Notes under the pieces: generated by a model
The model's database searches: none
What the model saw: the letters and a program-made list of their open reading frames with translations, nothing else
What the model was told of the DNA's origin: nothing
Part shown: in pieces, positions 5,240 to 8,719 of the stretch
Layout of the letters: each line of letters starts with the position of its first letter
How positions within the stretch are numbered: position 1 is the stretch's first letter
Made by a program: the position numbers and the translations under genes
Assembly: GCA_900551345.1 (NCBI GenBank)
Contig: URVP01000055.1
Coordinates: 1 to 8,719, forward strand
DNA length: 8,719 nt
Reading direction: 5' to 3'
Source: an uncultured Eubacteriales bacterium
GTDB lineage: Bacteria; Bacillota; Clostridia; Monoglobales; UMGS1388

Positions 5240-7705
5240 ATGAGCAAATACACAAAAAGATATATTTGCATAGCACTGTTGTTTGCTTTTTTTGTTTCAT
5301 CTCAGTGTATGCAGATTATACCCGTGGCCGATTCTTCATCCGCCAAAGAATTTCGCGGCGTTTGGGTTTCTACTGTTCTTAATCTTGATTATCCTTCATC
5401 GGCAACGGTTAATTCGGCGGCTCTTAAAACTGAAGCTGATTCCACTTTGGAAGATATAAAAGATATGGGGATGAATGCAGTCATTCTACAGGTACGCCCT
5501 GCTTCAGACTCGTTGTATCCTTCCGAGATTTTTCCCTGGAGCCAATATCTGACAGGAAGTCAGAACACTGCTCCCATGAATAATTTTGATGTGCTGGAAT
5601 ATTGGGTGACAAGGGCTCATGAGCTGGGACTAGAACTGCATGCGTGGATAAATCCTTACCGTGTTGCCATGTCAGAGTCGGCATATAATGCAATGTCGTC
5701 AAACCATCCTGCAAAGCAAAATCCTGAATGGGTAGTTAAGCATACTGACGGCAGATATTATTTTGACCCGGGTATCCCCTCTGTGCAGCAGCTTGTGCTG
5801 GACGGCGCAATGGAAATAGTCAAAAATTATGACATTGACGGACTGCATATGGACGATTATTTTTATCCGGATGCAAATTTTGCTGATGATGTAACTTATG
5901 CAGCATACGGCGGTGATTTTGACAATGTTGGTGACTGGCGCAGAAATAATGTAAATACTCTTGTTAAAAAGCTTCATGATGAGATAAAAGCTGTAAAACC
6001 CGATGTTTCTTTCGGAATCAGCCCCGCAGGAATATGGGCAAATAAATCAAGTCTGCCCCAAGGCTCGGATACAAACGGAAATGAAACATATTTCAGCCAT
6101 TTTGCCGATACCCTCAAATGGATTGAAGAGGGATGGGTGGACTATATATGCCCTCAGCTTTATTGGAATATCGGTCATGCTCAGGCGGATTATGAAACAC
6201 TTGCCCGCTGGTGGGCAAATGCTGTAAAAGGTACGGGCGTTGAACTGTATATAGGCATGGCAGACTATCAGGCAGGAAACAGTGACTCATCAAGTCCCTG
6301 GTACGGTATTGATGAAATCAAGCGGCAGATTACGCTTAACAGCACACTACCTGAAATAAGCGGAGAAGCCCATTTCAGATATAAGTTTTTAAGAGATAAC
6401 AGCAATCTTTACAATTACTACAAGCAAATGTACAACCCATCCCAGACACAATCCGGAATATCTTTTACCGTTCCCACCTATGTTAACGGACTTAAAACGG
6501 ATGAGCATATTCCCTACATGTCGGGAGACGCAGGCAACTTTATGCCGGCAAAGACAATGACCCGTGCAGAAGCTTCGGTTATGCTTGCCCGTCTTATGAC
6601 AGACAGTTCGGGAAATTTGATTTATGATAATTATTCGGGGACTTCATCGTTTAAAGATGTTCCCAAGGATTCTTGGTATGCCTCTGCTGTTGCCTTAATG
6701 GAAGAAAGAGGAATTATCACCGGATACGATGACGGTACTTTCAAACCGTTTAATAACCTTACAAGAGGCGAATTTGCTGCTATTGCATCACGGTTTACCG
6801 ATATGCAGAATCTGTCTTCTTCGGGATTTGCTGATGCTGACGCCCATTGGTCTAAGGCATATGTTGCAAATGCAGTGCATTACGGGTTTATTAACGGATA
6901 TGATGACGGCACATTTAAACCGGCAAATTCTCTTACACGCAGCGAGGCGGTGGCTATCGTTAACCGTATGCTGGGCAGAGCCGGAGACAAGGATTATATT
7001 GCAAAATATGTAAGCAGTCCCTATAAAGATGTTACCTCGTCCTACTGGGCATATCATCATATTATAGAGGCTTCGGTGGAGCATTATTATGTTTATATAG
7101 ATGGGGTTGAGCATTGGTCGGCTGAGCCCGTAGACTCTTCGGGTAATATTACCGTTCCCGAAACTCCTCAGATACCGACTACCCCCCCTACGAATGAAGA
7201 ACTTCATCCGTTCGTTTCGGATACTTTTGAGTTTGTTCGCCCTGACCTTAAGGTTAACGGACAGCTTGAACCTCTTAATCTAGCAGATGTGGATACAATT
7301 GTTGTTCATCACATGGCACATCCTACCGCCGGTTTTGAAGCAATTCGTGACGGACATCTTGCCCAGGGTTGGGTTACTATCGGATATAATTTCTGGATAG
7401 GCTTTGATGGACAGATATATGTGGGAAGAGGCTGGAATGTTCCCGCTGCAGTTCTGGGTCATAACTATCATACGATTAATATAGGCTTCCAGGGAGACTA
7501 TGAGACATATAACTCCCAGATGCCTGCCGCTCAGTACGAGGCAGGGGTCAAATTGATTAAATGGCTCAGCGATAACCTGGAGTCGGCTAAGTATTTTGGA
7601 GGACACGGTGACTTGGGACCCACCGTTTGCCCTGGAACAATGTTCCCTTATGAAGAATTTGCCGCAGAGGCAGAAAAAATAGGCCTTATTGATTTAAGAA
7701 AATAG
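5240..7705 (+). CDS. Secreted GHL10 glycosidase-like / SLH / N-acetylmuramoyl-L-alanine amidase fusion
   Basis: An 821-residue exported wall protein with two enzyme domains. Residues 1 to about 35 form a signal peptide: KYTKRY, a hydrophobic core, then VADSSSA; VSSQC is a poor lipobox. Residues 37 to about 390 match the GHL10/DUF187 family: EFRGVWVS, the barrel motif GLHMDDYFYP with Asp205-Asp206, FGISPAGIW and DYICPQLYW. Residues about 417-580 hold three SLH repeats with MTRAE, LTRGE and LTRSE; the second and third share GYDDGTFKP. A partial fourth follows near 593-620. SLH domains tether proteins to secondary wall polymers. After a Pro/Thr linker, about 665-815 is an Amidase_2/PGRP zinc amidase: His690 in VVHHM, Tyr716 in GYNF, His789 in GGHGD and Cys797 in TVCPG match the zinc ligands and catalytic Tyr. 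It would cut the lactyl-Ala bond between glycan and stem peptide. It has its own promoter; no clear terminator follows. Confidence 0.9.
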   Translation: MSKYTKRYICIALLFAFFVSSQCMQIIPVADSSSAKEFRGVWVSTVLNLDYPSSATVNSAALKTEADSTLEDIKDMGMNAVILQVRPASDSLYPSEIFPWSQYLTGSQNTAPMNNFDVLEYWVTRAHELGLELHAWINPYRVAMSESAYNAMSSNHPAKQNPEWVVKHTDGRYYFDPGIPSVQQLVLDGAMEIVKNYDIDGLHMDDYFYPDANFADDVTYAAYGGDFDNVGDWRRNNVNTLVKKLHDEIKAVKPDVSFGISPAGIWANKSSLPQGSDTNGNETYFSHFADTLKWIEEGWVDYICPQLYWNIGHAQADYETLARWWANAVKGTGVELYIGMADYQAGNSDSSSPWYGIDEIKRQITLNSTLPEISGEAHFRYKFLRDNSNLYNYYKQMYNPSQTQSGISFTVPTYVNGLKTDEHIPYMSGDAGNFMPAKTMTRAEASVMLARLMTDSSGNLIYDNYSGTSSFKDVPKDSWYASAVALMEERGIITGYDDGTFKPFNNLTRGEFAAIASRFTDMQNLSSSGFADADAHWSKAYVANAVHYGFINGYDDGTFKPANSLTRSEAVAIVNRMLGRAGDKDYIAKYVSSPYKDVTSSYWAYHHIIEASVEHYYVYIDGVEHWSAEPVDSSGNITVPETPQIPTTPPTNEELHPFVSDTFEFVRPDLKVNGQLEPLNLADVDTIVVHHMAHPTAGFEAIRDGHLAQGWVTIGYNFWIGFDGQIYVGRGWNVPAAVLGHNYHTINIGFQGDYETYNSQMPAAQYEAGVKLIKWLSDNLESAKYFGGHGDLGPTVCPGTMFPYEEFAAEAEKIGLIDLRK

Positions 7706-7742
7706 TCCTTTTATCCCGTGTTTTTGGAGGGCAATTTAGGTA

Positions 7743-7771
7743 TTGACAAAGTATAATTAAAATGATATAAT
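7743..7771 (+). promoter_or_regulatory. ilvB: Near-perfect promoter for the ilvB T-box transcript
   Basis: TTGACA (7743-7748), a 17-base spacer and TATAAT (7766-7771), both exact consensus, with TGA before the -10 giving an extended -10. It should be strong and constitutive, leaving control to the T-box downstream. Transcription would start near 7778. It begins only 37 bases after the previous gene's stop. Confidence 0.9.
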
Positions 7772-7777
7772 TTCACA

Positions 7778-8062
7778 AACGCAATGAAATGGATAAGTAG
7801 ACAAAGCATGGGCTTTGAGAGAGATGTCGGGTGCTGCGAGACATTGGGCATGCTTGTTGAACCTCACCATGGAGCGGCTGCAGCGAAATCTTTGTAGAGT
7901 AGTTGCAGACGGGCACTCCCGTTACAGAGTTAGGAGGTGTCGGCCTCTAAAGTGCATCCCGGATACGGGATGAAAAAGAGTGGTACCGCGGAAGATTAAT
8001 CATAACTCTTTCGTCTCTTTGTATCCTGATGTTGGGATATTATTGAGGCGAAAGAGTTTTTT
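7778..8062 (+). promoter_or_regulatory. T-box riboswitch (likely leucine tRNA-responsive) controlling ilvB
   Basis: A cis-acting leader that reads the charging state of a tRNA. AGAGTGGTACCGCGG (7977-7991) is the T-box antiterminator sequence, and its TGGT would pair with an uncharged ACCA-3' tRNA end, fitting an A discriminator. Stem I starts after AAGTAG (7795-7800) with a helix pairing GACAAAGCATG (7800-7810) to CATGCTTGTT (7849-7858), one base bulged. Inside it are AGAGAG and a GGTGCTG distal loop. The specifier side reads GAAC then CTC (7863-7865), so Leu CUC is the best reading. Further hairpins are ACGGG/CCCGT (7909-7922) and CATCCCG/CGGGATG (7955-7972). Uncharged tRNA would stabilise the antiterminator and allow ilvB transcription. 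Leucine control of ilv genes through a CUC specifier is known in Bacillus; the exact specifier here is inferred from position. Confidence 0.93.
8004..8062 (+). terminator. Regulated terminator of the T-box leader
   Basis: A 14-base stem pairs 8004-8017 with 8045-8058, with one G-U pair, and continues into a smaller TATCC/GGATA stem inside the loop. A run of T follows (8057-8062). The antiterminator built from the T-box sequence just upstream would compete with it. It would also stop readthrough from the SLH-amidase gene. Confidence 0.9.
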
Positions 8063-8082
8063 GTTATTCTGATGAAAAGTTC

Positions 8083-8087
8083 GGAGG
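8083..8087 (+). promoter_or_regulatory. Ribosome binding site of ilvB
   Basis: GGAGG lies seven bases before the ATG at 8095 and fixes the ilvB start. It is outside the T-box terminator stem, so control is expected at transcription rather than translation. Confidence 0.85.
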
Positions 8088-8094
8088 TATAATC

Positions 8095-8719
8095 ATGGAG
8101 AGAAAACTGACAGGTTCACAGATTATAATAGAAACCTTGATAGAGCAGGGAGTTACCGATGTTTTCGGCTATCCCGGAGGACAGGTTCTTGATATATATG
8201 ACGAGCTATATAAGGCGTCGGACAGAATTAATCATGTTTTGACTGCTCATGAACAGGGTGCCGCCCATGCGGCAGACGGATATGCCCGTGCAACGGGCAA
8301 GGTAGGAGTAGTAATCACCACCTCCGGACCCGGAGCAACAAATCTTGTAACCGGAATAGCTACGGCTATGCTTGATTCCATACCCATGGTGGCTATAACC
8401 GGTAATGTTGATACAGCGTTAATAGGTAAGGATGGTTTTCAGGAGGTAAATATTACGGGTATTACCATTCCCATAACCAAACATAACTACTTTGTAACAG
8501 ATGTGCATGAGCTTGCAGACTCTATCAGGGAAGCGTTTCAGATAGCCAAATCGGGCAGACCGGGCCCCGTTCTGGTAGATGTGCCAAAAGATGTACAAAT
8601 GGCTGTGTGTGAATATACAAAACAATCTCCCCTGCCGCTTATTGCTCAGGAAGAAATTGATGAGGAGCAAGTTTTAAAAGCCGTTGAGCTTATTAATAAA
8701 TCGAATCGTCCGTATATCT
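8095..8719 (+). CDS. ilvB: Acetolactate synthase large subunit (3' partial)
   Basis: The thiamine-diphosphate-dependent catalytic subunit of acetohydroxyacid synthase. It joins two pyruvates, or pyruvate and 2-oxobutyrate, in the first common step of valine, leucine and isoleucine synthesis. The first 208 codons are open and the gene runs off the window; the family is about 550 residues. Visible marks of the N-terminal ThDP-binding domain are FGYPGGQVLDIYD (24-36), AHEQGAAHAADGYARATG with the cofactor-activating Glu53, and TTSGPGATNLVTGIATA. FQEVNITGITIPITKHN is typical of AHAS and argues against oxalyl-CoA decarboxylase or catabolic acetolactate synthase (AlsS). No start of the regulatory ilvN subunit can be seen here. 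Expression is predicted to be under the T-box in its leader. Confidence 0.96.
   Translation, partial: MERKLTGSQIIIETLIEQGVTDVFGYPGGQVLDIYDELYKASDRINHVLTAHEQGAAHAADGYARATGKVGVVITTSGPGATNLVTGIATAMLDSIPMVAITGNVDTALIGKDGFQEVNITGITIPITKHNYFVTDVHELADSIREAFQIAKSGRPGPVLVDVPKDVQMAVCEYTKQSPLPLIAQEEIDEEQVLKAVELINKSNRPYI

Noticed and set aside
7752..7757. A TATAAT just after the TTGACA in front of the T-box
   Set aside because: It is only three bases from the -35 box. The second TATAAT at 7766-7771 is at the ideal 17 bases.
7866..7868. ACC (Thr) as the T-box specifier
   Set aside because: CTC at 7863-7865 directly follows the GAAC motif and matches a branched-chain gene downstream; a threonine signal would not fit ilvB as well.
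8419..8670. Minus-strand 83-codon open frame inside ilvB
   Set aside because: It is a shadow of the ilvB coding frame, which shows continuous strong family motifs; there is no ribosome binding site or recognisable protein.

Overview
The window looks like a chromosomal housekeeping segment of a low-to-moderate-GC Gram-positive anaerobe of the Clostridia type. The reasons are a T-box leader in front of ilvB, strong AGGAGG-like ribosome binding sites, an S-layer-homology (SLH) surface protein, a TagO-like sugar-phosphate transferase, and protein sequences of Firmicutes character. This placement is inferred from gene content; there is no rRNA to confirm it. I see no tRNA, CRISPR array, insertion sequence or phage gene.

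Layout. (1) Bases 1-1618, plus strand: the 3' part of a TagO/WecA-type undecaprenyl-phosphate sugar-1-phosphate transferase (its start lies before the window), then a hemolysin III/AdipoR-like seven-helix membrane protein. (2) Bases 1629-4936, minus strand: asd, dapA and dapB, read in that order from a consensus promoter (about 4984-5012) and ended by a strong intrinsic terminator (2182-2209). Beyond the terminator, on the same strand, is a 146-residue protein with its own likely promoter. It looks like the tandem-ACT regulatory half of aspartokinase without a kinase domain. (3) Bases 4937-5239: an AT-rich divergent intergenic region with one promoter facing each way. (4) Bases 5240-7705, plus strand: an 821-residue secreted protein joining a GHL10 (DUF187) glycosidase-like domain, three SLH repeats with a partial fourth, and a zinc amidase of the Amidase_2/PGRP family. 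(5) Bases 7743-8094: a near-perfect promoter and a complete T-box riboswitch with terminator. (6) Bases 8095-8719: the first 208 codons of ilvB, cut by the window end.

How the parts relate. Asd, DapA and DapB carry aspartyl phosphate to tetrahydrodipicolinate, the route to diaminopimelate for peptidoglycan and to lysine; aspartokinase itself is not in the window. TagO-like enzymes start wall-polymer synthesis on undecaprenyl phosphate, and SLH domains usually bind such secondary wall polymers, so several genes share a cell-envelope theme. The T-box couples branched-chain amino acid synthesis to tRNA charging, most likely of leucine tRNA (CUC specifier).

The two items most worth a second look are the free-standing aspartokinase-like tandem ACT protein beside the diaminopimelate operon, and the GHL10-SLH-amidase fusion. 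The fusion could remove stem peptides and cut the resulting bare glycan within one anchored polypeptide.
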